In this document: positions 42,382-54,270 of the stretch, one piece after another
Layout of the letters: every line of letters begins with the position of its first letter
Position numbering within the stretch: the stretch's first letter is position 1
NCBI RefSeq assembly: GCF_000002865.3
Contig: NW_001865043.1
Span: 1,078,207-1,142,206 of the forward strand
Direction: 5' to 3'
Origin: Monosiga brevicollis MX1
Lineage: Eukaryota; Opisthokonta; Choanoflagellata; Craspedida; Salpingoecidae
DNA length: 64,000 nucleotides
Program-made: the position numbers and the translations under genes
The notes under the pieces: generated by a model
What the model saw: only the letters and a program-made list of their open reading frames with translations
What the model was told of the DNA's origin: nothing
Databases searched by the model: none

Positions 42382-45300
42382 TTAAAACTCCAGCTCGATT
42401 GATGGCTTGCCGGGGCAGCACATCTCCTTGACCTAAGGTGTAGATTACCATTGGGAGCCAAAGGATCTTCGTCAGCACGCGTTGTCCCCAGCCAAACGCA
42501 CCTGCCCACACCACTTAGGCCGCAAGCACCCCCCAAAAACTCAGCCAAGGAGAGACAAGACCGCACCTTATCAGGCCCTTCCGAAGCCGGCAAGACCTCA
42601 ATGTTCACGTTCAGAGCGGTGGTCAAGTAGGGGAGGTTATTCTGCAGCATGCCAATCTCATCAAAGGGCAGCGTCTTCTCCAGGGCGTCTGTGCCCTGCT
42701 GCAGGGTCTCATCCATCTTGCCAGCCACAAAGGACATCAGGTTCTTCTTGTTGGCCTTGCAAACATCGTGTTGCTACCGTCAGGCCATGATTCAACGTGA
42801 GAAGAGGGATAGCAAGTGGGGGATCACAAGCACAGTGCACTCCAAGGAGCGCGCATGTGTTGGCACTCAAAAGCAAACACGACACCGACATGGTGACCAC
42901 TCACCATAAGCTCCTTAAAGAGGGTGCCGCGATCGGGGAACGACTTGTCCGCAGCGTTGTACTTCTCGGCCAGCAGATCCAGCACCAGACGCTGCCATTC
43001 GGGGTACTCCTTCGAGACGTACAGCAGCACTGCACCATAACACAACCACGGCCGAGAAAGGATGTGAGGAGAATTGTGCGGCTCAAGCATCCCGGCACAA
43101 AAAGAAAGTGTGTAAGGCGCATGCCTGCGCGCTTTCAAAAGCGCTCTGCAGCAGACACAGCCTCACACGTACGTACCCTTGGTCACGGGTTTCTTCTTCT
43201 TGGCGCTGAACTTGTCAATCTTTTGACGAGTCAGGGACTCTTGCAGGTCCAGGTGGGTGCCTTGGCGCAGGAGAATAGGGTCCACGGGGTCAATCTATGA
43301 CATGTTGAAGGTTGCTTGAGCGTGAGTTGCCGCGCCCCTCTTCGACCGTCTCAAGTGAAGCAGTATTCAAACAACAAAAGCCGCACCTTGGGCCACTGTG
43401 CGTCGACCACGCTGCCCTCCAGACCCAGGAGGCTCCAGAAGTGATCGGCAATGTGAGGGCAAACTGGTGCCATGATAATGGCTTGCATGCGGATAAAGTG
43501 GGTCACCAGATCGCGGTGCATGGGGATATCAGTCAGCTTGCATCCCTTGCGGTAACGATCACGAGCCAGCTGCAGCTGGAAAAAGCCCTTGGTGATGGCA
43601 TCACGGAACTCGAGCTTCTCGTAGGCTGCCTCGGCCGCCAAGACACAGCTGTTAATCTCGTTCACGAACACCTTGTCAAAGAAGGTGTCCATGGCGCCTG
43701 CGCGCAGTTCGGGCAGCGCACGGAGGGTCTCCGCCACCCATTCATTCTCGTTGTACAGGCGCAGCACAGCCGCATTGGCCGACTTGAGCTCAAAGTTGGC
43801 ATCTTCAATCGCGTCGCCCGCATCGGCCAGGCACAGGCGAGTGGCTATCAACAAGCGTTCCGAAAGCAACAAGGCATGCGAGATGAGGGCCCCGCTTGCA
43901 GCCGTAAATGTGTTTGCTCAAATCATGCCCGACATTCCACTCACCATCAGTGCCAAAGAGATCAATTGCTTGGTAGAGCGTCAAGAAGTTGCCAGTGCTC
44001 TTTGACATCTTGTCACCGTCCAGCAGGAGATGACCGTTGGCGCGGAATGCACGAGGCCACCTGACAAGGAAGGCAAAGAGCCACGGCATAGTCAAGGCAG
44101 ATGGACAGTGAGGAGAACAAAGAGGCACGATGACACGGCGAGCAGGCAGAAAGAGGCTCTTGATGAACATGAAAAGCCATCAACGTACATTTCGCGAGGG
44201 AAGATGGCAGAGTGGTTGTAAAGCGAGTATGTGAGATGGTTGCCAATCAAGTCCTTGCCCGAAACGCGGAGATCCATGGGGTACCAGAACCTGAGGTGAC
44301 CACCATGCAACATGTGAGGTCAAGAATTGCAGCATGACCAAAAACAAAACAAAACACCGAAAATGGAGTGGGTTTTGGCGGCTGCCAAAAAGGACGCAAA
44401 GCCAGCTGCCAATAAAGAGTAGAACAGAGGGATGCTTCGGAATGGCGATGATGCGGGCGCAACTGCTCGAAAAAAATAAAAACACTCACATGAATTCGTT
44501 GCGGCACTTGTCCAAGATTTCCTTGGAGACGGGGCAATCGTCGCTCACGGCCTTGCCAAGGAAGACGTAGTCGAAGAACTCGTCCGTGCACTGCTCAGGC
44601 GTGATGCCGATGGGCGAGCCGGCACTACCGTCCAGAGAGCCACCTGTGCGGACGGTTCGGGGTTATGAGGGGTGGAGGGAACGAGAGAATGGGCGTCTTG
44701 ACAGGAAGCGGCGCCTGTGTAACAGGTATACCTTGGAGGAGGTGGGCAATGGTATAATAGGCCATGTAGATGGTCGAGTCGGAAAGAGATTCAATGAGCC
44801 AGCTTTCGTCCCAGGGCAGCTTTGTTCCCAGGCCATAGGTGCGACTGCAGGCGTGCTCATGGAGCCAGTCAAGAGTGCGGAGGAAGGCGTCGCGCGCAGC
44901 GGGATCAAAGACGTTCATCTGCTTGAGGCAGTCCTCGGCCTTGGCACGCCAGTTTTCCTCGCCGTAGATCAGGAACCACTGATCGGTCAAAGCCACCACG
45001 CACTCATCACCCGAACGCGAGATGACCGACTTTTCCGGCTCCATGTACTTGATGGCATCGCCGCTCTGGATCATTTCTTCCTGAATCAGCACCTTGGCTT
45101 CCTGTAGACGGCGTGGATGCCAAGGGACAAATTGCAATTTGAGACGGGACAGTTGCAGTCGCAGAGATGAGCAAAGGTAGGCCACGGCAAAGCCCCACGG
45201 AAAGACATCGCACCTGAACGGCCTTGCCCGCATGCTCGCCAATGATCATGGTGCCGTTGTAAAAGCCCTGACGGTAGGCAATTTCCTTGGCCTCGGCCAG

Positions 45301-47152
45301 CTTCTTGGTATCATTCTGGCTTTGCACGCCCATCTGCAGACGCATGGCAGCGTGAGTCGAACGGGGAGTTGAACGGACACTATTGCGCAAACGAAACCAA
45401 AACGTACATCTTCGCACAGAGTGGCGGCAATGACGTCGCCATGATCTGGGCAGCGGATGATGGGAACGGGATCAAAGGGCAGGACCATCTCATCGCTGAT
45501 GTTGTACTTTTCGCGGAAGGCCTGCTTCTTCTTGAGGTCCTTGAGGGCGGCATAGTCATCGGGGGCATCCGAGGGCACCGAGGTCACGACACCTGTGCCC
45601 TTGTCCTCCTTGATGGTCATCATGGGCAGGGTGTAAATGACCTTGTTGACGGCATTGGGGGCCGACAGCTTGACGCCCAAGAGCTGGCTACCCTCGACCT
45701 CTGCCAGGATCTCAACCTTGCCGAGCTCAGGGGTGAGGTCCTGGTAGCTCATGTTGCGGGCTGCGCGGCGGGTGGTGACAAAGATCTCGTCGTTGACCGA
45801 TTGCCACACAATGTACGTGATGGTAGGGTGCATCCAGCAGTTGGTCTGCCCGTACATGGTCTCGGGGCGCAGGGTGGCGGCCACAAAAAAGACCTTCTTG
45901 CCCTCAAAGGCGGCCAGGGCCGCAGGCATCTCCACGACGCGCATCTTGATGCCCGTGTACTCTTGAGGACCCACGCCCTCGCCCTTAGAGCGATCGTGGT
46001 CCATGCAAGGCTGGCCGTCCTTGGGAGAGTAGATGGAGTAACGCTTGCCGAAGCGCACCAGATCCAGCTGCTTCAGCGTGTTGAACTGCCACTTGACAAA
46101 AGCATCGTAGAAGGGGTTGGCGTCCGTGGTAATGAAGGCACGGCGCCAATCAGCCTTGAGGCCAAAAACCTTCAGGTCCGCAATGGCATGTGGGGGGAAG
46201 TATTGCAGCCAGTAGTCGGTGTCCGTGAACCTATCGAGCAGTGCCGATGATGAGACACATGCCAAGCAAGACCTGGGGCGCCGCTACATCCACGCACTTG
46301 GGAATCTCCTCGTCAGGGATGCCGTTGTTCTGCATGATGGTGTACTGGTACCGTGCACCGCCCGTCTTGGCAGCAATCTTCTTGTGCTGCTTGGCATCCG
46401 TCTTGGCCTCCTACATTTATTGTCCGGAACGGATCCACCAGTACAAGTGTCGCAGGACGAGTTCAAGGGTCAGTCCATACCCCAATCGACAGCCATGGCC
46501 GAGAAGCATTTATATGCCACATGAGACACACATACCGCATCCTCGGGAAACTGAGGAGGGTTGCCAAAGGTTTCCAGCTCGTAGGTGAGCTTATCGGCAC
46601 AGGCCTTGATGGGCATGCCAGTGCAGTGGAAACCAAACGGGAAAAGGGTCTTCTTGCCCTTCATGCGCTGAAAGCCGGCTGCGTACTCAGCCTTGGACAC
46701 CGTGAACAGGTGACCCAAATGCAGGCGGCCATTCATGTAGGGGTAGGGGAAGGTGACCATGTAGCTCTCATCGGCATGGGCCGCACCATCCTGCCATCAT
46801 CAACCCCAGGGGGCAAAGTAAGGACACACACAGGCATGCAACCAAGATTGGCCAGCAGCAGATGACAGGGCGGGAGCGCTACACAAGCAGCAAAGAAACT
46901 CACCTCGGGGGCATCTTGCTCAAAAAGCTTCTTCTCCTCCCAGGTGGCGCGGATCTTCTCCTCGATGGCCACGAGCTCATCGCGCTTCTTGGTCTGCTCA
47001 GAATTGGAAAAAAAAGGCAGGGAAGCATCAATACATATCTCGCTGGACCGGTAAAAAGGGCATCGCGCTCAAGCAAGGACCGAGTGATGATAAAGAAAGT
47101 GCGCACGTACACTGCCAGCGGCTTCGCGGGCGCGTTCGTAAGCAGTAGCCAT
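42382..47152 (-). CDS. LARS: Leucyl-tRNA synthetase, cytosolic
   Basis: Charges tRNA-Leu. Minus-strand gene of about 13 exons, ATG 47152 ([14 protein letters not shown]), then [20 protein letters not shown]. The HIGH motif is [14 protein letters not shown] (about 46755-46714), with [18 protein letters not shown] downstream. The CP1 editing domain is present: [12 protein letters not shown] (about 45875-45840) and [15 protein letters not shown] (about 45600-45556). The catalytic KMSKS loop reads [18 protein letters not shown] (about 44025-43970). Anticodon-binding exons follow ([40 protein letters not shown]). The last exon ends [12 protein letters not shown] with TAA at 42382-42384. Archaeal/eukaryotic cytosolic type; the editing Thr-rich loop and Asp are kept. 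Head-to-head with the coiled-coil gene. Confidence 0.94.
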
Positions 47153-47609
47153 GGTGTCTGCAGGGTCATGAATACGACCAACGTCACGGCGCATGAGCAC
47201 AAAATGGCAGGCGAGACCGATGAAGGCTGAGGCGCCTTCTCTTCTTGCAACCCACAAATTGCTCGCGAGGCGCCAGCCTGCCTTCGCCTCGCTCGGCGGC
47301 AATCACAGGCGCACGCACACAAAACACGCGACACACACCACACACACCACACGCACACACGCACACACTGATACGCACCGAGTTGGACCGCGACGACTAC
47401 ACGAGCAGGAAAATACACGATGACGCGCTTGTGCTTGTGTCGTTTTGTGGTCACCTTCAGACGTCAGTCCAAGTTCAAAAGCACCGCGCAACCCTGACTC
47501 CCACTGACCACTGCAACTGAAGAAACCCGATCCAACTGACATGGGCTTGGCGGTAGCCAGCCGGCCCCCCTTCTCTCCCCCGTTCAGGGACTGGGCTGCC
47601 ATTCTTGGA

Positions 47610-47610
<1 letters not shown>

Positions 47611-47642
<32 letters not shown>
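47611..47642. repeat. (CA)n microsatellite
   Basis: Sixteen CA units in the LARS/coiled-coil divergent region. Confidence 0.95.
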
Positions 47643-47645
<3 letters not shown>

Positions 47646-47690
47646 CACGTGAGTGAGGGAGCCTGTGTTGCAGCAGGTTATCCCGTCTCC

Positions 47691-47708
47691 CAGTCTCTTC
47701 GGAGACTG
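47691..47708. other. Perfect hairpin with TTCG tetraloop
   Basis: CAGTCTC-TTCG-GAGACTG: a 7-bp perfect inverted repeat around TTCG, closed by C-G. The same stem recurs at 52609-52628. Confidence 0.6.
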
Positions 47709-47917
47709 CTGGTAGTTTAACCGCTGAATTTCAAATCTCGCATCTTCCTTTTTTTGTGTTTTTTTTTACATGTATTTTATTTATTTATTTTTTTTTTGGT
47801 CGAGTTGTCTGAATGCTGGGTGGAAAAGGAGCCTGCGCCGGGTGCTGAGAGGGCTAGAGCAAAAGACTCCATCACCCAAGAGGATTAGAAGGAAGCGTTT
47901 TGCTTGAGACCAGACGG

Positions 47918-49846
47918 ATGGCGGGCCAGAGCTGGGAGGCGCACGAATCTGTGCCTGCCTTGGAAACCCTGCATCACGACTTGCTGCGATTTCGTCGAGA
48001 GCACGCCGAGCTACAGCATGCACTACAGCGCGTGATCGCGGAGAATGAAGGTGCGCGCCAAAAAGCCGTAATCCAGTCGATTGCGGTTGCTCGTATGTTC
48101 GGACCTGCTTTCAAGCACCCCTTAAGCTTTTGAGCTCATGCTAGCTGTTCCCCCACCTCTTAGAACTCTATGCCACAATGGCAGAGCACTTGGCCACCCG
48201 CGAAGAACTAGCTCAGGCACGAGAGCAAGCTGAATGGGAAGAGGGCCACGGTCTGGACGACGCTGCTGCCGATGTCGTGGAAGAGGTGGAGTGTTTGCGC
48301 GGACATGCCGAGGTGCACGAGGCGGCCCTCCGCCACCTGCAACAGGGATATCGTCTGGCCAAGCAGCAAGCCGAACATGAGCATCAGCTGGTATGTGAGC
48401 CCTCGCAGCTTGTGCTGGCTTTTGTGCACCCTTGAACAATAGAGAACGCGGGTTTGTGGTATGACATCCACCCCCGCCATACTCTTCTGACTGGTCGCAC
48501 CTGCTTTTTTAGCGCATGGCACGGGAAGCAGAACTGGGTGAGATGCGAACCATCAAGCAGTCGTTTCAGCTCGAATTGGGCCGAGCCCTGCAAGTCGGTG
48601 CGTATCTTTTCAAGACTTCGGTCTTGCCCTCCAATTCACCCGTGGGAATACCACTTTTGGCCGCCTGGCTCACCTTGCGGCCATGCTCCTCAGTAACGCA
48701 ACTCGAGCGAGCGCTGCAGTCAAGTCGCGACCGCCATCGGGAGCGCGATGCTGAGGAGCAACTCCTTAGACAGACCTTGACTCAAGCTCAAGCTCAATGC
48801 AGGTCTGTTCCTGCTGGCTTTTATCAGCCTGTGGCCAAACACTCAATCCCACCCCTTCTTGAGCTTATCGCTGTTGTCGTCTCACATCTGTAGGAACTCC
48901 AGTCGAGATGCCAAACCCGTTCCTCATGACTCGGTGCCAGCAAAAGGAGAGGCCAAACCTGAAGCTGCCGCCGCACAAAGCCATGGGCCGCTTCTACCCT
49001 CCCCCGACGTACGCTGCATCCATAGGAAGCGCGGCACTTGTGGCAACCCTGTGCCCCTGACGATATGCGATTTGCCTCGCTCTCACACAAATGATGCTGC
49101 GTACAGGATCCTGCCGTTTTGAAGCGACGTCTTGCCGATTTGGAGCAGTCCTTGGAACTAGAGCGAGAGCGTAGCTCTGCTACTCGAGCTCGGGAGCTGG
49201 CACGCGTCATGCAAGCCAGCCAAGAACGTGAGCATGCGTTGCAACAGCAGATCGCCACTCACACTCAAGAAATTCAGCTCCTGAAGGTCGGTTTCGGCTC
49301 ACTGCAGCAACCACAGCCCATCGCCACCTTCAGCTGCCGCCCGCTGCCCACGCCGTTGACCGTGATTTTCATGGCCCTGCTCTTCGTAGACTCGGGGTGA
49401 TCAAAAGGCTGCTGGGCTGGCCCGCCTGGAGGAAACCCTGAACAATACCCCGGATGCGTTTGCCTCACAATTAGAGCCTCTGCTGGTCAGTTGCCCCCTC
49501 CAAGACGCCATGTAGCATCTTCTGGCTGCGCTTGCTCATTCCAGCTGACCAATGGGAGCGTAGAAGGAACTGTCCAAGGAGCAGCGCGAGCGCCGATGTG
49601 CCCAAAATCAGGCACGATGTCTGCAGGTGCGTCTGATCCCTCAACGGTGCGCCACTCGTTGTTGTCAACACTTTGCCACTCTGACATGCAGCCGGGCAGG
49701 TGGAAGTGGATGCGCTGCGACGTCGAGCCGACATGTTGCAAAAGCAAGTATACACGCGAGACACCGCTTTGGCGCGCGCTCAGCGCCGACTGGCAAATCC
49801 TGACATGGCAGTTTCATCGGGGGACCCTCTTCCCGCAGCAAGCTAG
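47918..49846 (+). CDS. Coiled-coil protein, family not recognised
   Basis: ATG 47918 (MAGQSWEAHESVPALETLHH), then LLRFRREHAELQHALQRVIA. Short exons keep a Glu/Gln/Arg/Leu heptad pattern: MAEHLATREELAQAREQAEW (about 48178), RTIKQSFQLELGRALQV (about 48548-48598), VTQLERALQSSRDRHRERD (about 48695), VLKRRLADLEQSLELERERS (about 49110-49288), AGLARLEETLNNTPDAFASQ, and VEVDALRRRADMLQKQVYTR (about 49690) with a stop at 49844-49846. About 400-450 residues in all. No globular domain or signal peptide seen. A cytoskeletal, centrosomal or ciliary scaffold is possible but not shown. The stop is only about 155 bp from the convergent PRPF3 stop. Confidence 0.55.
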
Positions 49847-50001
49847 CCCGCCGGGCGTGGCGTGCGTCCATCGACACAATCTATTCTATCATCTGGTCCT
49901 GACACAACACACAACGAACTCATGTGCTTAACACCCGCAATCCTGACGAGACGGGAAACAAGACCGGTGATAACCAGTTCTCAATTATCTTTTGGTGGGT
50001 C

Positions 50002-52417
50002 CTATTGCTTTTCCGACTGGGCCAAGTCAGAGGTGAGGGCAAGATCCCAGTAGTGGGCCGAGCGGCGGTTGTCCAGCCACTCGCGGGCCAGCGCCTCACT
50101 GCGGAAAAACTTGATGAAGAAATCCTTGAAGAACCGCCGCTCCAGCGTTCCCTGGAAACAGCGCACGCGGCCAACAGCAGGAGACAGCTTGTCAGCACGA
50201 TAGCAAGGAAGCGCGGGGTGGGGTTGACGATGCGTTGTTTGCAAGGGATTGGTGGGTGCGCACACAAAGAACAAGGGACCAACCTCCCAAATGAGGGTGC
50301 AGGTATTGGGGCCGCGCTCCTCGCCCTCGCCGTCCTCGTCGTCGGCCGCGGAGTTTGCCACCTTGTCGTTCCAGTTGATGCGGTGAGTCATGAGTCGTTT
50401 GTACTTGCGCATGTTACGGGGCCCACCCTCCACGATAACGATGTTGTTTGTGGGTGTCATGATTGCTGCGCCCGTCATGTTATATTGTTTGGCGTTGGTT
50501 TCCACCTTGAACTTGTTCTTCTCACTCTTCATTGAGGAGACAAGGAAGAGTGAGGCTGCCACGCCGTCGGCGGTGGAGTCTTGCAGTTTTCTAAGAACAT
50601 GCGAAGAAAGCGGGAGGCGGCAAGGCAATGAGATAAAAAGTAGCGTATCGTTCCGAAGGAAGAGGCGTCTTTCGAAAGGGTGAACGAGTGACCCTTGGTG
50701 GGTCTGCCTCGTAGACTTTCCCGTTGCCCCATGGTGAAAAGACCCATGATGCAAAGACGAGCAGACACGCCTCCCCTCGTCCCCGCTAGAGCTGCAACCA
50801 CAATGATAACTGACTTGGCTTTCTTGGCACGACGCTGTTCATCAGAAAGCTTGGTTTTGGCGTTGTGTTCCTCGTGCTGACGTTGACGCATTTGCATTTG
50901 CGCGCGGACCACGGCTTCCACCTTTGTGGGATCCTGGACGGCTTCCGTGCCCAACACGCGCATGAGGTTGGAAATTTTGACCTTGGGTGCTGGGGCTTCC
51001 ATCTTCCCCAGGCCAATGAGCGTCTGCTTTTCTTCCTCCTCGGCCCGGCGGCGCTGCTTGCGAATCTTCTTCTGCTCTTTTTTGGTGAGGTAGGCGGGAA
51101 GGGTCACGTTGCGCTGGGCACTGTATTGATCAAAAGTAACCGGGTGCTGAACCAGGCGTGTAATGTCGTTGAGGGGCTTGCCAGATTCGGCCTGAGCTTC
51201 GTAGGTTTGATCACCGAGCAAGACTTGGTCCCACCATTCGACGTCTGGCACGGTGGTGCTCTCCAGCTCCTCCCGTTTGGGCACAAGGGCCAGGCGTGCA
51301 GCCGCTGAGATGCCGGCCTTTTGGGCGGCCGAGGACACCTCACTCTGCAGCTGCTCTAGTTTGGCTTTGGCACGCAAGCGATCGGCATACTCTTGAAACT
51401 TGCCGGGTTCATGAAAGCGTAGAGCCCGACGTTTGCGTTGCCCGCGGTCTTCTTTGGCTGCTTCGACCAGGCGGGCATCGTAAAACTCGCTGTTGGTGCG
51501 ATCAGCCTCTTCATCCTGAACCTCCTTCGTAACTTGAGATAGCTTTTCTTGGCGCTTCGCCCGAGCATTGCCGGCAAAGTCTGATTGGCGCTGCTCGAGC
51601 TGCACAACTTTACCGGATTCGTCAATGACCCGGCCACTGGCATCAAGCTTCATAAATGCACGACGCTTGGGAGCCGGCGCCCCCGAAGATGTGGGCAAGC
51701 CGAGGCCCGTGGCCGGACCCTTGGGCAGATTGCCGACCCCACTTGACTGGCGGAGAGCGGCAAGCTGTGCCTTCACCTTGGCCTGCAGAGCGGCCACGCT
51801 TGCCGCAGATGAGGCTTGGCCCGCGGCAAAGCCACCCGGCTAGCGAGGTCCCGAGGACCATATCATGCATGCCACGGGTCAAGCGGTCGGGAGGTGAGCA
51901 AAGCGGACACGGAAGTGGCCAGCAGACAAGGCGCTGCAGGGACAGGGAGAAGACCAGGCATAAGGGGTCGCATGTGGTTGCACTCACCACGGGGACAGAC
52001 GGCACATGGTGCTGGGGTGCTGCAATCGGAGCGGCGCCTGTTGCTGCTGGGGGTCGCTGCTGTTGCTGAGCAATCTTGGCCTTGGCCTGGGCAATGAGCT
52101 GAGAGAACTACACAATTGAATGCACCCAAGCCGAGCAGTTGATAAGAGGCCAGTGCACGGGATCAGTTCTCCCGTCGCGCTGCGGGCGCTACGACACCAA
52201 ACGAACAGGCTCCTCGCACGAACGGGGGAAAGCATTTAAAAAAAAAAAAAAAAAAAAGAAAGAAAGAAAGAAAAAGAACGCGAGTGTGGCGGTGCCTAGG
52301 CTTGGACCACAACCCTTCTTCATCGACAGACACTAGCCCCGCTCACCGGCTCCACTCCCTTTCTTTGCCGGCCCGGGGTAGCTAGTGACTGCCGTTGAGG
52401 CGCTGGTGCTCAGCTCG

Positions 52418-52452
<35 letters not shown>

Positions 52453-52477
52453 TGCTTTTATCGAGTGGGGCGGCCAT
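50002..52477 (-). CDS. PRPF3: U4/U6 small nuclear ribonucleoprotein Prp3
   Basis: Spliceosome U4/U6 snRNP component. Exon 1 is only MAAPLDKSK (ATG 52477), with the donor inside a (GT)n run. Exon 2 encodes FSQLIAQAKAKIAQQQQRP (about 52110-51985). The main exon (about 51840-50790) gives MAALQAKVKAQLAALRQSS, LDASGRVIDESGKVVQLEQR, FYDARLVEAAKEDRGQRKRR, FHEPGKFQEYADRLRAKAKL, VPDVEWWDQVLLGDQTYEA, AYLTKKEQKKIRKQRRRAEE and ISNLMRVLGTEAVQDPTKVE, matching Prp3 throughout. C-terminal exons give the DUF1115 region (VETNAKQYNMTGAAI, IVIVEGGPRNMRKYKRLMTH, RINWND) and HYWDLALTSDLAQSEKQ with stop at 50002-50004. The PWI domain that starts animal PRPF3 is not found, so the N-terminus is short or lies on unseen upstream exons. 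Confidence 0.92.
52420..52450. repeat. (CA)n microsatellite overlapping a splice donor
   Basis: On the minus strand this reads (GT)n and begins directly at the 5' splice site of PRPF3 exon 1 (AAG|GTGTGTG). Confidence 0.93.
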
Positions 52478-52608
52478 CTTGACCCAGTCTCCTGGTCTCC
52501 TGGTCTTCCTGGGTCTCGCGGTCTCCCAGTCTCGCAAAATACTCATTGGTCTGGATGAATCTATTTTTAGTCGAGACCCTTGCGGAAGGGACCACCTGGC
52601 CCAGTCTC

Positions 52609-52628
52609 CCAGTCTCCCCCGAGACTGG
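52609..52628. other. Perfect hairpin, same stem as at 47691
   Basis: CCAGTCTC-CCCC-GAGACTGG: 8-bp perfect stem with a 4-base loop, embedded in several direct copies of CCCAGTCTCC. Confidence 0.6.
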
Positions 52629-53370
52629 CCACCCGTGCCCACGCTCAAGGTCTACCCAGCAAGCAGTTTAAACGTTACAACCCATTGGTCGTGTCACACT
52701 TGTGCGATATGTGTGTGTGGAGAGGTGAACCAACGATCAGTGGTGCTGATCACACCCACATCACGACTCACCGTGGTATTCAGCTTAGATTGACCACACC
52801 CATGTGCAGTTGGATGATACCCGCGGAGATTCAGGAACTCGCTGTTGCGATTTCTTTATCAGACCAGGTAGACCGACCCACTGCACCGCCGCCCGCCTTG
52901 TGTCTTCTTACCCCCGCTCCCCCCGTCGCCTGCGCGGCGGCCATCGGTTTCCTCCGTGGTTGTCTTGCCTGTGGCCACTGCTTCCGTCATTCCGTTGCAC
53001 GGTGTACGCAACAACCCAACCACCTACCGCCTGGGCTTTCAAACGGCAGTCGGGGCTGCGATCCCACCTCACAGGGGCATCTTTTTCTTTTCTTTTCTTT
53101 TCTTCTCTCAGTCTCCCCCAGTCTCCCGTCTACATCTCTGTCTCCCTCCCTCAACTTGATGCGTCTCTCTGCTTTGCCTTGTGTTTCCCTTGTCTCTTGG
53201 TCTCATGCCGAGTCAATGTGATCTGTACCTCTGCCTTGATCTCAGTCTTCATCCAAGTCTCTCTCTCTTGACTGCTCGTTCGTTCTCTCTCTCTCTCTCG
53301 TCGCGCGCGCACTGGTGCATGTCGACCCCGCTACTGCTTCCGGCCCTCGCATTGGACTCAACACAACTTC

Positions 53371-53410
53371 CTCTGCCTCTGCCTCTGCCTCTGCCTCTGC
53401 CTCTGCCTCT
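53371..53410. repeat. (CTCTGC)n repeat
   Basis: Six to seven copies of a hexamer in the PRPF3 upstream region. Confidence 0.92.
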
Positions 53411-54044
53411 CTTCCCCCTCCCAGCTTATGCTTTAATCCAGGCCACTATATCTTCCTCTCCTTGGCCAAGCCCAAAGTGGGGCGCGAGGCTTACACGAAA
53501 TCTTTTCAGCTGCATCTTTGCCATTCAGTCGAGGCCTTGCGGGTCACTGGGTGGCCTCCTTGCGCACCCTCGTGGTGTCTTGTGAGCGGCCCCACCCGCC
53601 AGCCCCACCTCCTGGGTTCTGGATACATTCTATCAAGTGTTTCATCCCCATCACCAGGAACCGCGGCGGGCCATCCCGTCCCTCGGTGGTCTACTCGGCC
53701 CCGTGAGACGGGTGGTGCCTCTGTGTGTTGCTGCACCAAAGCATCTCGAGCCACGCTTCCTTGCTTTGAGGCGGGTGTGATCTTCTTCCTCTCCACAACG
53801 CCGTATCTAGCCCGCATCTTGCCCCCTCACCTGCTTTGGTGATCGCTGAACAAATCTGGAGATCGGGATCGGCCCGATAGCTTGCGATAGCTTTCTCGCA
53901 AGGTCCCCACCACTGACTGGTATGTCTTTTTTAGCCGACACGGTTAAGAGTTGCTTGAATGCATGTGTTTCCATGTTTTGCGCGTGCACCGGTGCCACTG
54001 CTTGCTTGCGCCAGCCGAGACTGCACACGTCATGAGCTTCATGG

Positions 54045-54084
54045 TCACTGGCTCAGTCACTGGCTCAGTCACTGGCTCAGTCAC
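54045..54084. repeat. 12-bp tandem repeat TCACTGGCTCAG
   Basis: Three full copies plus a partial one, 190-230 bp before the next ATG. Confidence 0.9.
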
Positions 54085-54270
54085 GCCTATTGTGTGGGCT
54101 CAGCCTTGGCGCTGGCACACTGATACATTGCGCTTGGTTTCATCTTTCTTTTCACCACGCTCTGTCACCCGCGCTTCTCTGCCTCTGCCTTCCTGTTTCC
54201 TTTTTTTTTTTGTTTTTTCCTCCTCCTCGTAGGAAAGCAAACTCTGCTTGAGGTTGCACTGACCAGACTC

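Larger units (their letters stand above)
47153..47917. promoter_or_regulatory. Divergent intergenic region (LARS / coiled-coil)
   Basis: About 765 bp. Contains CA-rich sequence (47325-47370), a perfect (CA)n at 47611-47642, a perfect TTCG-loop hairpin (47691-47708) and a T-rich tract (47745-47800). No exon recognised. Confidence 0.5.
52478..54270. promoter_or_regulatory. Divergent intergenic region (PRPF3 / unrecognised gene)
   Basis: About 1.8 kb, the largest gene-free stretch. It holds repeated CCCAGTCTCC-type motifs and a hairpin (52485-52630), CT-rich sequence (53090-53310), a (CTCTGC)n run (53371-53410) and a 12-bp tandem TCACTGGCTCAG (54045-54084). Open frames here (for example 53315-53842 plus strand) have no recognisable domain and are not called. 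Confidence 0.5.

Noticed and set aside
43312-44064. 250-residue plus-strand open frame
   Set aside because: Antisense to LARS exons with the KMSKS and anticodon-binding region.
45369-46250. 293-residue plus-strand open frame
   Set aside because: Antisense to the LARS editing-domain exon, which has clear conserved motifs.
53181-53842. Plus-strand frames of 130-175 residues
   Set aside because: Driven by CT-rich and CTCTGC repeat sequence, no domain, no good start context.
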